A stretch of 64,000 nt of DNA. It comes from Geminocystis sp. NIES-3708 (GTDB lineage Bacteria > Cyanobacteriota > Cyanobacteriia > Cyanobacteriales > Cyanobacteriaceae). A program made the position numbers and the translations under genes. Below are positions 55,755 to 64,000 of the stretch, piece after piece (position 1 is the first letter of the stretch; every line of letters begins with the position of its first letter). The stretch spans positions 1,859,656-1,923,655 of the forward strand of contig NZ_AP014815.1 of NCBI RefSeq assembly GCF_001548095.1. The letters are read 5' to 3'. The notes beneath the pieces are model-generated. The model was given only the letters and a program-made list of their open reading frames with translations. It made no database searches and had not been told where the DNA came from.

Positions 55755-57266
55755 TTAATTCTCATCATTCTCACTTTCATCGTCATTATTCTCCTCATTC
55801 ATGGGATTGCCAGGCATAGCTACGACAATAGCATCAATGACTTTTGCTACAGTGATAATTTCTAAACCTATATCTGTAGGATATGTTTGTCCTTTAGGCA
55901 CGATCGCCCGTTTAAAGCCTAATTTTGCCGCTTCTTTTAATCTTAATTCCATTTGCGACACTAAACGCACTTGTCCTCCTAACCCTATTTCTCCGATTAA
56001 TACAGTACGAGGATCAACTGTACGATCTCGAAAACTAGCTACAATGGAGATCGCCATACCTAAATCCGCTGCTGGTTCTTCCACAGCCAAGCCTCCAACC
56101 GAAGCTACATAAGTATCTAACTTGGAAAGGGGAATCCCAACTCTTTTTTCTAATACTGCCAAAATTTGTTGTAACCTATTATAATCAACTCCTGTGGTAG
56201 CACGACGAGGTGAAGTGTAACTGGTGGGGCTGACTAATGCTTGTAATTCAACCACAAGGGATCTCGTTCCCTCACAAGATACGATGGTAGCAGTACCTTG
56301 GGCTATTTCATCTCGACTGCTTAAAAATAGCTCTGAAGGATTAGAAACTTCATCCAAACCATGATCTACCATTTCAAAAATACCAATTTCATGAGTAGCA
56401 CCAAAACGATTTTTAACAGATCTTAACAAACGATGGGAAGCATAGCGATCGCCTTCAAAATATAACACCGTATCAACTAAATGCTCTAAAACTCTAGGAC
56501 CTGCGATCGCTCCTTCTTTGGTAACATGACCAACAATAAAAAGAGTTATGTTTTCTCGTTTTGCTACTTGCATCAATGCTGAAGTACATTCTCTCACCTG
56601 AGACACTGATCCGGGGGCAGAATTAAGAGTAGCATAATGAAGGGTTTGAATACTATCAATAATAGCGACTTGAGGTCTTAAAGATTCTAATTCTCGCAAA
56701 ATTTCCTCTAAATCTGTCTCCGCCAAAATATAAAGATTCGGTTCAAACACATCAGAGTCTGGAATCTGATTATTGCCTAAAGATTCACTAAGATTCTCTT
56801 TTGTTACCCCTACCCCCAAACGAGAAGCTCTTAACTTGATTTGTTGTCCTGATTCTTCCGCTGAAACATAAAGAATACGAGGAAAACGGAGGGATAATTG
56901 ATTTGCGGTTTGTAGCAGTAAAGTAGATTTCCCGATACCGGGATCACCACCTATTAGTACCAAAGAACCAGGTACGATACCACCACCTAAAACCCTGTCT
57001 AATTCATGATAACCCGATAACATTCGAGGTTGTTCTTGTTCGGTTATGTCAGAAAATTTGACGGATATTCTTGGTTGTGGAGTGGTAGGTTTTTGATGAT
57101 GATTACTTTGAGATTGCCAACCAGCACGGGTATTACCATTACCGTTACCATTAAGAATCTGCTCTTCTAAAGTGCCATAAACATTACAACTAGGACATTT
57201 ACCAAACCACTGGGAAGATTCTGTGGCGCAAGAGCTACAGATATAAACAGTTCTGGTTTTTGCCAT
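55755..57266 (-). CDS. radA: DNA repair protein RadA
   Basis: RadA is a RecA-like, Lon-related helicase that supports branch migration in recombination. It has 503 residues: an N-terminal zinc finger (C10, C13, C24, C27), a P-loop GGDPGIGKST (106-115), the RadA-specific KNRFG motif in SVKNRFGATHEIG, and a C-terminal Lon-protease-like domain. An acidic tail (NEENNDDESENDEN) follows. A Gly/Asn-rich linker (NGNGNGNT) lies after the zinc finger. It is monocistronic. Confidence 0.97.
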   Translation of the reverse strand: MAKTRTVYICSSCATESSQWFGKCPSCNVYGTLEEQILNGNGNGNTRAGWQSQSNHHQKPTTPQPRISVKFSDITEQEQPRMLSGYHELDRVLGGGIVPGSLVLIGGDPGIGKSTLLLQTANQLSLRFPRILYVSAEESGQQIKLRASRLGVGVTKENLSESLGNNQIPDSDVFEPNLYILAETDLEEILRELESLRPQVAIIDSIQTLHYATLNSAPGSVSQVRECTSALMQVAKRENITLFIVGHVTKEGAIAGPRVLEHLVDTVLYFEGDRYASHRLLRSVKNRFGATHEIGIFEMVDHGLDEVSNPSELFLSSRDEIAQGTATIVSCEGTRSLVVELQALVSPTSYTSPRRATTGVDYNRLQQILAVLEKRVGIPLSKLDTYVASVGGLAVEEPAADLGMAISIVASFRDRTVDPRTVLIGEIGLGGQVRLVSQMELRLKEAAKLGFKRAIVPKGQTYPTDIGLEIITVAKVIDAIVVAMPGNPMNEENNDDESENDEN

Positions 57267-57375
57267 AGCATTTCTATGTCCTATTGTTTTATTTTTATAT
57301 CACAATCTTATCAAAAAAATTTTCTTCATTCATTAAAATTCAGTAACTATTCAGTTTAATCTAATTATTTAATTA

Positions 57376-58191
57376 TTACCCAAATCTACCACTAACATAA
57401 TCTTTGGTAGATTGCTCTTCAGGGTTACTAAAAATTTTTTCAGTTTTATCAAATTCTACTAAATAACCAACTTTATTACCTTTATTTCCCACTGCTTCAG
57501 CATTAAAAAAAGCCGTCATATCAGCTACCCTCGTGGCTTGTTGCATATTATGGGTAACAATGACAATAGTATAATTTTCTTTTAACTCTTGCATTAATTC
57601 TTCTATTTTGATGGTAGAAATGGGATCAAGAGCAGAACAAGGTTCATCCATTAATACTACTTCAGGTTGTGCGGCGATCGTTCTTGCAATACATAATCTT
57701 TGTTGTTGTCCACCGGATAGAGAAAAACCGCTTTCTCCTAACTTATCTTTCACCTCATCCCATAAAGCTGCACGACGAAGAGAAGTTTCTACTAATTCGT
57801 CTAAATCTTCCTTATAACCATTAACTCTTGCACCATAAGCAACATTATCATAAATAGTTTTCGGAAAAGGATTCGGTCTTTGAAACACCATCCCGATACG
57901 TTTTCTTACCTCTACAGGATCAATATCTTTTGCGTAGAGATCTTGTCCATGATAGGTTACTTTTCCCTTCAATTTAAAGGAACTAATTAAATCATTGAGA
58001 CGGTTTAAACATCGCAAAATAGTACTTTTACCACATCCAGACGGACCAATAAAAGCAGTGATTTTATTTTGGGGAATGTTAATATTTACTTCTTTGACAG
58101 CTTTATAACTGCCATAAAATATATCTACATCCATTAATTCCATCACTGATGTCCTTAAAAATTCCTCTTCATTCATTAATGATTCTTCCAT
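57376..58191 (-). CDS. pstB: Phosphate ABC transporter ATP-binding protein
   Basis: PstB is the ATPase of the high-affinity phosphate importer. It is 271 residues with Walker [10 protein letters not shown], the Q-loop in FQRPNPFP, signature LSGGQQQRL, Walker B VVLMDEP and the switch His in THNMQQ. It is the last gene of the pstS-pstC-pstA-pstB series; the start is 74 bp after pstA. No second pstB copy or phoU follows. An N-terminal extension of about 15 residues ([15 protein letters not shown]) precedes the core. Confidence 0.97.
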   Translation of the reverse strand: MEESLMNEEEFLRTSVMELMDVDIFYGSYKAVKEVNINIPQNKITAFIGPSGCGKSTILRCLNRLNDLISSFKLKGKVTYHGQDLYAKDIDPVEVRKRIGMVFQRPNPFPKTIYDNVAYGARVNGYKEDLDELVETSLRRAALWDEVKDKLGESGFSLSGGQQQRLCIARTIAAQPEVVLMDEPCSALDPISTIKIEELMQELKENYTIVIVTHNMQQATRVADMTAFFNAEAVGNKGNKVGYLVEFDKTEKIFSNPEEQSTKDYVSGRFG

Positions 58192-58265
58192 GATTTTTTT
58201 CCTATTTAATAGAATAATTCAATTTTATTACTAATCATAAACTAACAGTAATTACTCATTACTGA

Positions 58266-59150
58266 TTAATACACTTTTCTACGGGTAGCTAAACGAGCAA
58301 TAATACTGGTAGCTAATACTAAGAATACCAAAATCAATGATCCAGCCCACGCTAATTCTTGTTGTGGTTTAAAAGGTAAAATCGCAAAATTATAAACTAA
58401 TACAGATAAAGTGGCGATCGGCTCTACTAATCCTTGAGGTGATACATTGGGCCAAAAGTTAGAAAATAGTGCTGTAAAAATTAAAGGAGCAGTTTCTCCC
58501 GCCGCCCTTGCAATGGCTAAAGTCACACCAGTAACAATACCGGGCAAAGCCGCAGGAAGAACAATTTGAACGACAGTTTGATAGTTATAAGCACCAACTC
58601 CTAAAGCCGCCCAACGAATTTCTTGAGGGACAATTTTTAAAGCTTCATCTGTTGTACGAATAATAGTCGGTAACATCAATACTGCTAAAGCAACACCCCC
58701 AGCAATAGCTGAAAAACCGACAATACCGCTTGATACTAATAAACCGAAAGCAAAAATCCCCGCAATAATGGAAGGAACACCGCTAAGTACATTAGTAGCA
58801 AATCGAATACTGGTAGCAAACTTATTACCGTGACTAAATTCTGAGAGATAAACCGCTGTCAATACTCCAATAGGTACTGCCAAAATTACAGCGATACCAA
58901 CCACAACAAGAGTTCCAATAATCGCATTGGCTAAACCTCCTTCATCCAAACCTGGTGGAGGTGGTAATTGAGTAAATAAATCAATATTGAGACGACTAAA
59001 GCCCTGTACAAATACGAAGAAAAGTACTGCTATTAATGGGATTAAGGTAAGAATCATACACAACCCACTCAATGCCGTCATTATTGTTCCTAGTATAACC
59101 CTCGGACTAGAAGATTTCTTTTTTAAACTGCCTATTGTAGTAGTAATCAT
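58266..59150 (-). CDS. pstA: Phosphate ABC transporter permease PstA
   Basis: A 294-residue inner-membrane permease with about six transmembrane helices. The ABC EAA-loop region reads RWAALGVGAYNYQTVVQIVLPAALPGI (given as landmark WAALGVGAYNYQTVV). The family block LPPPPGLDEGGLANAIIGTL near residue 60 identifies PstA. It is 47 bp downstream of pstC on the same strand. Confidence 0.96.
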   Translation of the reverse strand: MITTTIGSLKKKSSSPRVILGTIMTALSGLCMILTLIPLIAVLFFVFVQGFSRLNIDLFTQLPPPPGLDEGGLANAIIGTLVVVGIAVILAVPIGVLTAVYLSEFSHGNKFATSIRFATNVLSGVPSIIAGIFAFGLLVSSGIVGFSAIAGGVALAVLMLPTIIRTTDEALKIVPQEIRWAALGVGAYNYQTVVQIVLPAALPGIVTGVTLAIARAAGETAPLIFTALFSNFWPNVSPQGLVEPIATLSVLVYNFAILPFKPQQELAWAGSLILVFLVLATSIIARLATRRKVY

Positions 59151-59197
59151 ACAAATTAATTTTTAATATAGATTATAGAAGCAATAATTATTCATTG

Positions 59198-60160
59198 TTA
59201 TTCGTATTTTGCCTTGACTTGGTTAACGATATATTCAGCAAGAATATTGACAATTAAAGTTAGTAACATTAACACTAAACCTGCATACATCAAAGCCGAA
59301 ATTTGTAACCCACTGGCTTCAGCAAATTGGTTCGCAATTAAAGAAGCGATTGTGTTGGCAGGATCTAAAATAGAAATACTTAAACGGTTAGAGTTACCAA
59401 TAATCATCGTCGCCGCCATAGTTTCACCCATAGCACGACCTAAGGCTAACATGATGCCCCCCATAATGCCAGAAATTGCCGCAGGAATTAAAACTCTAAA
59501 AATTGTTTCCCAACGGGTTGCACCTAATCCTAAAGAGGCTTGACGTAAATCAGGAGGTAAAGAAGCTAAAGAGTCACGGGAAATGGCGATAATAATCGGT
59601 AAAATCATTATAGATAACACAATCCCCGCAGGTAACATACTAGGTCCAGCTGGAGTAGTGCTAAATAAAGGAAACCAACCAAAATTGTCATGAAGCCAAG
59701 TACCAAAAACGGTAGTAATTGGGATTAAAACAAAAATACCCCATAAGCCATAAACCACACTAGGAATGGCAGCTAATAACTCGACTAAAAAAACTAAAAC
59801 TGTGCGAATTTGTTCGGGAATAAAGTCTTCACTTAAAAAAATTGCTGCCCCAACTCCTAAAGGAATGGCAACGATAAGAGCAATTAATGAACTTACCATT
59901 GTTCCATAAATTACCGCAATCACACCATATTGATCGGTGACAGGATTCCAATTACTATTAGTAAAAAAACTAAAATTAAATTGTTTGATCGCAGGAAAAG
60001 CACCAACGGCAATAATAACTGCTATACTGATTAGAATTAGACCAATACTAAGGGCGAAAGCAAAGGTTAGCCATTTGAAGCCATTATCTAAGGTTTTTTC
60101 TAAGGGTGATCTCTCCCCCATCATGAGATTATCTGTGTTAGAAGAATCGGACTGTGTCAT
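59198..60160 (-). CDS. pstC: Phosphate ABC transporter permease PstC
   Basis: A 320-residue permease that pairs with PstA to form the phosphate channel. It has about six transmembrane helices. LRQASLGLGATRWETIFRVLIPAAISGI is the EAA loop (landmark QASLGLGATRWETIF), and GRAMGETMAATMIIGN is the conserved PstC helix. The gene is preceded by a 750-bp spacer to pstS that contains a decayed second pstS. Confidence 0.96.
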   Translation of the reverse strand: MTQSDSSNTDNLMMGERSPLEKTLDNGFKWLTFAFALSIGLILISIAVIIAVGAFPAIKQFNFSFFTNSNWNPVTDQYGVIAVIYGTMVSSLIALIVAIPLGVGAAIFLSEDFIPEQIRTVLVFLVELLAAIPSVVYGLWGIFVLIPITTVFGTWLHDNFGWFPLFSTTPAGPSMLPAGIVLSIMILPIIIAISRDSLASLPPDLRQASLGLGATRWETIFRVLIPAAISGIMGGIMLALGRAMGETMAATMIIGNSNRLSISILDPANTIASLIANQFAEASGLQISALMYAGLVLMLLTLIVNILAEYIVNQVKAKYE

Positions 60161-60493
60161 CTTAATTTTAGTTATACTTTTATTAGTATCAACACAATTA
60201 AAAAAATTGTTATTTACTTATTAATTGTGGTTTCGATTTTCAATATAATTTTTTGTAGCAATTGTTACTAGATTAACACTAATCAGTGTTTACACTTAAA
60301 GAAAAATTTATCAAAATAGTTGATTTTCCTCTTTCCTTACTGAGTTTACAAATTGCTCTTTATAACCTAGACCATGAAGGTTAAATTTTAGTTAACAGTG
60401 ATGGTTAAATCTGGACTAATTTGATCTGTTACTTTTGCAAAGGTTTCAATAAGGTTTTATTGAATCATGGCTTTTATAGTGATCGCCTTATTA

Positions 60494-60555
60494 AGATTAA
60501 GATAAAAATTTTCTCTTGGAAGATTAAGATAAAAATTTTCTTTTGGAAGATTAAT
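60494..60555. repeat. 27-bp tandem repeat inside the pstS relic
   Basis: Two copies of a 27-bp unit beginning AGATTAAGATAAAAATTTTC (60494-60520 and 60521-60547) differ at one base, and a partial third begins at 60548. The unit contains GATTAAG, similar to the PHO-box octamers upstream of pstS. It lies in the deleted middle of the decayed pstS. Confidence 0.75.
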
Positions 60556-60558
60556 AAT

Positions 60559-60580
60559 ATTTACTAAATATTTAGTAAAT
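60559..60580. repeat. 22-bp perfect palindrome
   Basis: ATTTACTAAAT followed directly by ATTTAGTAAAT is fully self-complementary. It follows the 27-bp tandem repeats in the pstS-pstC spacer. It could be an operator or a replication/recombination scar; there is no direct evidence for either. Confidence 0.65.
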
Positions 60581-60910
60581 ACTCACGTTTTACCCGTACT
60601 CACAGATTGATTATTAACTTGTAATTGAGACCGTAAAGGATTTAGTAATACAAACTAATTTTGAGACGAAGGAGCTGGAAAATTCGCCCCAGCACCCAGA
60701 ATAGTAAGATTATTTTCTAAAAAAAGTAGAAAACAGAAACATCACCGTCTGTTGTGACTTCTCCCTATTTTGATTATTATGACAGGCATTTAAACTAAAA
60801 GCAAAAGTAAAGAGAACTAGAAATTTGATTAATTGACCTTGGATGATGATCATGATTTTTTTAGATTAAGTGAATTTCTTTCTCTAAACCTAAAGCGAAA
60901 AGATTAAATT

Positions 60911-62053
60911 CTAATCAACATTAATGGTGAAATCGGGAGATATTTGATCGGCGGTAGCAGCAACCTTTTGCACTACAGTAAAAGGTAAAGGTACATATCC
61001 TAATGCTGGTGCTACTTTTTGACCTTCCGTTAAGGCATATTGAATCATTGCTTCCATGGCGATCGCTTTATTTGGATCATCATATTTAGGAAAAGCCAAA
61101 ATCCAAGTATAGGTAACGATAGGGTATGATGTCTCACCTTCAGGATCAGTAATAAAAGCACGTAAATTTTCGGGTAACTCCACGTTAGCTAAAGTTTCCG
61201 AAGCCGCTTCATCTGTAGGAGGAATAAATTGTCCTGCTTTATTTTGAATAGCCGCCATAGCTAATTTATTATTTTTAGCATAACCATACTCTACATAACC
61301 GATAGCCCCTTCATTTTGCATAATGGTAGCTGTTACCCCTTCATTTCCTTTTCCACCGAGGAATGTACCGCCATTGGGTCCCCATTGAACGGTTTTACCT
61401 TCTCCTACCTTCGTTTTCCAATCTTCACTGATAGCCGATAAATGTTTTGTAAGCACTCCTGTTGTACCACTGCCATCAGAACGATGTATAAAAATAATAG
61501 GCTTATCAGGTAACGTTAAATCTGGATTATCAGCGACAATTTTAGGATCATTCCACTTAGTTATTTTTCCTAAAGCAATATCCACATAGGTTTGCCTACT
61601 TAACTTTAAACCTTCCACACCGGGCAAGTTATATGCAAAAACGATCGAACCAGCAGTAACAGGTAACATTAAAACACCTTTACTCACTTTTGCAATTTCA
61701 TCATCTTTCATCGCGGTGTCACTAGCACCAAAATCTACAGTTCCAGCAGTAAACTGTTCCACTCCAGCACCACTACCTACTGATTGATAATTTACTTGTA
61801 ACTTCGGTACTTTTTGATTTAACGCCACAAACCAGTTTTGATACAAAGGAGCGGGAAAACTAGCACCAGCACCGGTTAAAGCGACAGTATTTTCAAAAGG
61901 TACGGTTAAAGTACCAGTTTCAGTTTCTCCTGTACCTTCGGGTGTTGTACCTTCAGTTGTGGGAGTTTCACCACCACCACAAGCCGTTAAACTTAAAGCT
62001 AAAACTAAGACCGATAAAGATTCTGCTAGTTTATTTTTACTTTTAATTATCAT
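60911..62053 (-). CDS. pstS: Phosphate-binding lipoprotein PstS
   Basis: The periplasmic phosphate receptor of the Pst importer. It is 380 residues, with a lipoprotein signal peptide (lipobox LTAC near residue 25), a Thr/Glu-rich linker (PTTEGTTPEGTGETETGT), and then the conserved LTGAGASFPAPLYQNWF. Other phosphate-site landmarks are YQSVGSGAGVEQF, DFGASDTAM and RSDGSGTTG. It opens the minus-strand pst operon. Two PHO-box-like octamer pairs lie upstream (see separate entries), so induction by phosphate starvation through the SphS-SphR (PhoR-PhoB type) system is expected. Confidence 0.96.
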   Translation of the reverse strand: MIIKSKNKLAESLSVLVLALSLTACGGGETPTTEGTTPEGTGETETGTLTVPFENTVALTGAGASFPAPLYQNWFVALNQKVPKLQVNYQSVGSGAGVEQFTAGTVDFGASDTAMKDDEIAKVSKGVLMLPVTAGSIVFAYNLPGVEGLKLSRQTYVDIALGKITKWNDPKIVADNPDLTLPDKPIIFIHRSDGSGTTGVLTKHLSAISEDWKTKVGEGKTVQWGPNGGTFLGGKGNEGVTATIMQNEGAIGYVEYGYAKNNKLAMAAIQNKAGQFIPPTDEAASETLANVELPENLRAFITDPEGETSYPIVTYTWILAFPKYDDPNKAIAMEAMIQYALTEGQKVAPALGYVPLPFTVVQKVAATADQISPDFTINVD

Positions 62054-62121
62054 ATTTAGAAATATTATTTTTATTTTTAGACTGCTTCGGATTTAATAAT
62101 AATATAAATTAGACTTTTTTT

Positions 62122-62140
62122 AGGTAAAGAAAAGATTAAG
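62122..62140 (-). promoter_or_regulatory. PHO-box-like pair (pstS-proximal)
   Basis: On the minus strand CTTAATCT-TTT-CTTTACCT fits the cyanobacterial PHO box of PyTTAAPyPy(T/A) octamers separated by 3 bases, with one mismatch in the second octamer. It lies about 70 bp upstream of the pstS start, oriented toward pstS. The consensus is short and the region is AT-rich, so chance matches are possible. Confidence 0.5.
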
Positions 62141-62241
62141 AACTTAAATTTTTATAAAATATCCAGACTATTTTTTCTAAATATTATAAACTTATAAATA
62201 TCAAATATTCAAATTAATGACCTAAATAGTTAATACGAATA

Positions 62242-62260
62242 AGGTTAAGAATAAATTAAA
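62242..62260 (-). promoter_or_regulatory. PHO-box-like pair (distal)
   Basis: On the minus strand TTTAATTT-ATT-CTTAACCT gives two exact matches to PyTTAAPyPy(T/A) at the correct 11-bp period. It is about 190 bp upstream of pstS and about 200 bp upstream of the divergent sphX, so it could serve either. Known PHO boxes usually have three repeats; a third is not evident. Confidence 0.5.
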
Positions 62261-62463
62261 GAATTTTATTTTAAATTAATATATAATTTAGTCAAATCTA
62301 GCTAAAAATTAAATTAAAATACTCACTCTTTATAATTAATAGTAATTATTTAGATACTGATTTTTATTAATAATATTTATTAGTAAGGTTATAGAACTAA
62401 TATTTATTGAATTTTATTATTATTTATAATAAACTCTTATTTTAAAATATTAACAAATTATTT

Positions 62464-63504
62464 ATGATGAATAATAAATCATTGTTAAAAGGAAAAATTT
62501 TGTTATCAGCAGTTATTTTATCAACATTATCTGCTTGTGGTAGCACAAAAAATCAAGAATCAAAAAATATAATAGTAGATGGTTCAAGTACTGTGTTTCC
62601 TATTACTAATTTAATTGTGGAAAAATTCAATGCCTCCAATAAAGAAAACATTGAAGCAGAATCTAATTTTTCAGGCTCAATTGGTGGATTTAGAAAATTT
62701 TGTCAAGGTGAAACAGACATAAATAATTCTTCTGTACCTATTCCTCAAACCTTTATGACACAATGTAAAAAGAATGGGGTTGCCTATATCGAGTTACCCG
62801 TTGCTTTTGATGCTTTAACGGTGGTAACTAATCCTGCTAATGATTGGGCAAAAACCATCACCGTAGAAGAATTAAAAACTATGTGGCAACCATCGGCAGA
62901 AAATAAGATTACTCGTTGGAATCAAGTTAATAATCAATGGGCAGATAAGCCATTAAATTTATTTGGTGCAGATAGAGATTCTGGTACATTTGAATATTTT
63001 ACAGTGGCTATCATTGGCGAAGAAAATAGTCGGAATGATTATGTATTTAGCGAAGATGACAATACACTGGTTCAAGGTGTAATACAAGATCCTAACGCCC
63101 TTGGCTATTTTGGTTATGCTTACTATTCGAAACATAAAGACAAGTTACAACCAGTAGCCGTTGATAGTGGTAGCGGTGGAATTTTACCCTCCGATGAAAC
63201 CATCAAAAATAATAGCTATCGCCCTTTAACTCGTCCTTTATTTATCTATGTTAACGCCAAAAAAGCCCAAGAAAATAAAGCCTTAGCTAAGTTTGTCACT
63301 TTCTATTTAGATAATGCTTCTCAAATTGTTCATAAAGTGGGTTATTTACCATTACCAGATTCAGCTTATAAAGTTGCCTTAATTCATTTTAATAAAAATC
63401 AAGTCGGCACAGTATTTAATGGTAAACCCGAACTTAATGCGACTATAAATGAATTACTAAATAGAACTTATGCGGCGGAAGGTAAAGAAGGCTATGTATT
63501 TTAA
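62464..63504 (+). CDS. sphX: SphX-type phosphate-binding lipoprotein
   Basis: A 346-residue PstS-family protein of the SphX branch. It has a signal peptide with lipobox LSAC near residue 25, then IIVDGSSTVFPIT (about 36-48), FCQGETDINNSSVPI and FGADRDSGTFEYF, which contribute the phosphate-binding Ser/Thr/Asp residues. It is divergent from pstS, whereas in Synechocystis sphX is in the same operon ahead of pstS. It probably serves as an alternative or regulatory phosphate receptor under phosphate limitation. It lacks the Thr/Glu linker of PstS. Confidence 0.9.
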   Translation: MMNNKSLLKGKILLSAVILSTLSACGSTKNQESKNIIVDGSSTVFPITNLIVEKFNASNKENIEAESNFSGSIGGFRKFCQGETDINNSSVPIPQTFMTQCKKNGVAYIELPVAFDALTVVTNPANDWAKTITVEELKTMWQPSAENKITRWNQVNNQWADKPLNLFGADRDSGTFEYFTVAIIGEENSRNDYVFSEDDNTLVQGVIQDPNALGYFGYAYYSKHKDKLQPVAVDSGSGGILPSDETIKNNSYRPLTRPLFIYVNAKKAQENKALAKFVTFYLDNASQIVHKVGYLPLPDSAYKVALIHFNKNQVGTVFNGKPELNATINELLNRTYAAEGKEGYVF

Positions 63505-63565
63505 ACCTCAAAAGTAATTAGACTTTTCAGTGGGTAAAATTTGATAAGCTAAGACGCATTTAACT

Positions 63566-63728
63566 TACCTGAGTTCGAGAGAAGAAAAACGGTGAAGACG
63601 AGACAGGTAGAGAAGTGGACAAGTAGAATGGAAGAAAACCTCTCAATATTCGATGCACTTTTGAGAGAACTTTATTAATTCACAAGAGATACAATCTTCA
63701 TGTCTGCCTGTCTTCCAAGTCAGTTCTT
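63566..63728. repeat. Dispersed ~160-bp repeat, copy B (inverted)
   Basis: This is the reverse complement of the repeat at 32348-32511, with a 29-bp identical block (63641-63669) and long near-identical flanks. Its left side continues into AAGCTAAGACGCATTTAACTTAC (63546-63568), which recurs at 27888. It fills the spacer between sphX and argF. It has no coding capacity of note. Confidence 0.8.
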
Positions 63729-63767
63729 ATTAATAATTTTACATTGAACTCAGCTTACAAATTAACT

Positions 63768-64000
63768 TTACGTATCAGTTAAGCCTAACAAACAAGCCAT
63801 TAAAGCCTTTTGTGCGTGCATTCTATTCTCCGCTTGATCCCATATACGAGATTGTTTACCTTCCATTACTTCCGTTGTAATCTCTTTTTCTCGATAGGCA
63901 GGAAGACAATGAAGAATGATTGCCGAATCATCAGCAAGGTTAACTAATTCTTGGTTTATTTGATAAGATTGAAAAATAGGAATTCTTTGAGCAGTTTCTT
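63768..64000 (-). CDS. argF: Ornithine carbamoyltransferase, C-terminal part
   Basis: The last 77 codons of a gene running off the window edge. The reading ends in GLTDT and a TAA at 63768. The C-terminal family signature is intact: [18 protein letters not shown], then [19 protein letters not shown] holds the ornithine-binding Cys. The enzyme forms citrulline from ornithine and carbamoyl phosphate in arginine synthesis. The start lies beyond base 64000. Confidence 0.95.
   Translation of the reverse strand, partial: ETAQRIPIFQSYQINQELVNLADDSAIILHCLPAYREKEITTEVMEGKQSRIWDQAENRMHAQKALMACLLGLTDT

Larger units (their letters stand above)
60388..60853 (-). pseudogene. Decayed pstS copy
   Basis: Reading minus from an ATG at 60853 gives a basic start, a hydrophobic core and a lipobox LNAC, matching the LTAC of intact pstS. 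After a frame change at about 60720 comes NLTILGAGANFPAP (intact copy: ALTGAGASFPAP), ending at a TAG where the intact protein has Trp. After a deletion of most of the gene, the end reappears at 60388-60490: KAITIKAMIQ, a stop, then ETFAKVTDQISPDLTITVN and TAA, against NKAIAMEAMIQ and ATADQISPDFTINVD in the intact gene. The coding capacity is lost. It implies a tandem duplication followed by internal deletion. Confidence 0.87.
62054..62463. other. Divergent pstS/sphX control region
   Basis: 410 bp of about 80% A+T DNA between two divergent phosphate-binding-protein genes. It must contain both promoters. The only structured signals I find are two 8-3-8 octamer pairs of PHO-box type at 62122-62140 and 62242-62260. 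Confidence 0.55.

Noticed and set aside
60660-60680. GAGACGAAGGAG block considered as a glutamine-riboswitch-like element
   Set aside because: It lacks the full GGACGGAAGTAGG core and the paired arms, and is better explained as part of the pstS relic.
1-64000. CRISPR arrays, rRNA operons, prophage or complete insertion sequences
   Set aside because: No regularly spaced direct repeats, rRNA-like blocks, transposase or phage structural genes were found on either strand.

Overview
The window is a stretch of an AT-rich cyanobacterial chromosome, probably a unicellular Geminocystis/Cyanobacterium-like lineage. The evidence is at least eighteen exact HIP1 octamers (GCGATCGC), cyanophycin genes (cphA, cphB), a CO2-hydration subunit of a specialised NDH-1 complex (CupA/B family), a PatA/PixG-type regulator, SphX, and many A/T-rich spacers with short palindromes. 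Lineage is inferred from gene content and style only.

Layout. 1-15.4 kb is mostly housekeeping: tRNA-Thr, tyrA, a TerB-like gene, a class II aldolase-fold gene, purL, a methionine-salvage run (mtnB-mtnD, then mtnC), ftsW, a TPR protein, tsaB, cphB-cphA (minus strand) and trmD. 15.4-28 kb holds a SulP transporter, a GGDEF protein with a degenerate receiver, a DUF1963 gene, fumC, sat, two DUF2993 lipid-binding-like genes, a glycine-zipper secreted protein with 11-residue repeats, a small one-helix protein with a clear terminator, and a photolyase. 28-35 kb is a signalling block on the minus strand: a REC-GGDEF-EAL protein, a Tat-exported caspase-fold protein that lacks both catalytic residues, and a CheW/CheY/PatA-like trio. 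35-42 kb (plus strand) carries a small hypothetical gene, the CO2-hydration protein, then three consecutive P-loop GTPase-like genes and a 708-residue membrane-anchored partner. 42-55.7 kb is mixed: glycosyltransferase, cupin, EcfT, a PEP-CTERM protein, a nuclease-fold protein, a large PAS/GAF/GGDEF/EAL protein, rplU-rpmA, a methyltransferase, menD and a putative glycosyltransferase. 55.7-64 kb holds radA and the phosphate-uptake operon pstS-pstC-pstA-pstB, with a divergent sphX and the 3' end of argF at the edge.

How the genes work together. The Pst genes form one high-affinity phosphate importer. Between pstS and pstC lie the remains of a second pstS, still showing its lipobox, an LGAGANFPAP-like motif and its C-terminus. 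Two pairs of PHO-box-like octamers lie in the pstS/sphX intergenic region. Three multidomain proteins could make or degrade c-di-GMP.

The best candidate for a little-described system is the GTPase cluster at 36.7-41.6 kb. Its layout resembles the GTPase/GTPase-associated-protein (GAP1-type) NTP-dependent conflict systems described by Aravind and colleagues, but that link is inferred by eye. Mobile-element signals are limited to small non-autonomous elements: two TATAGCA-ended inverted-repeat elements, and a roughly 160-bp dispersed repeat present twice in opposite orientation. No CRISPR array, rRNA, transposase gene or phage gene was recognised.
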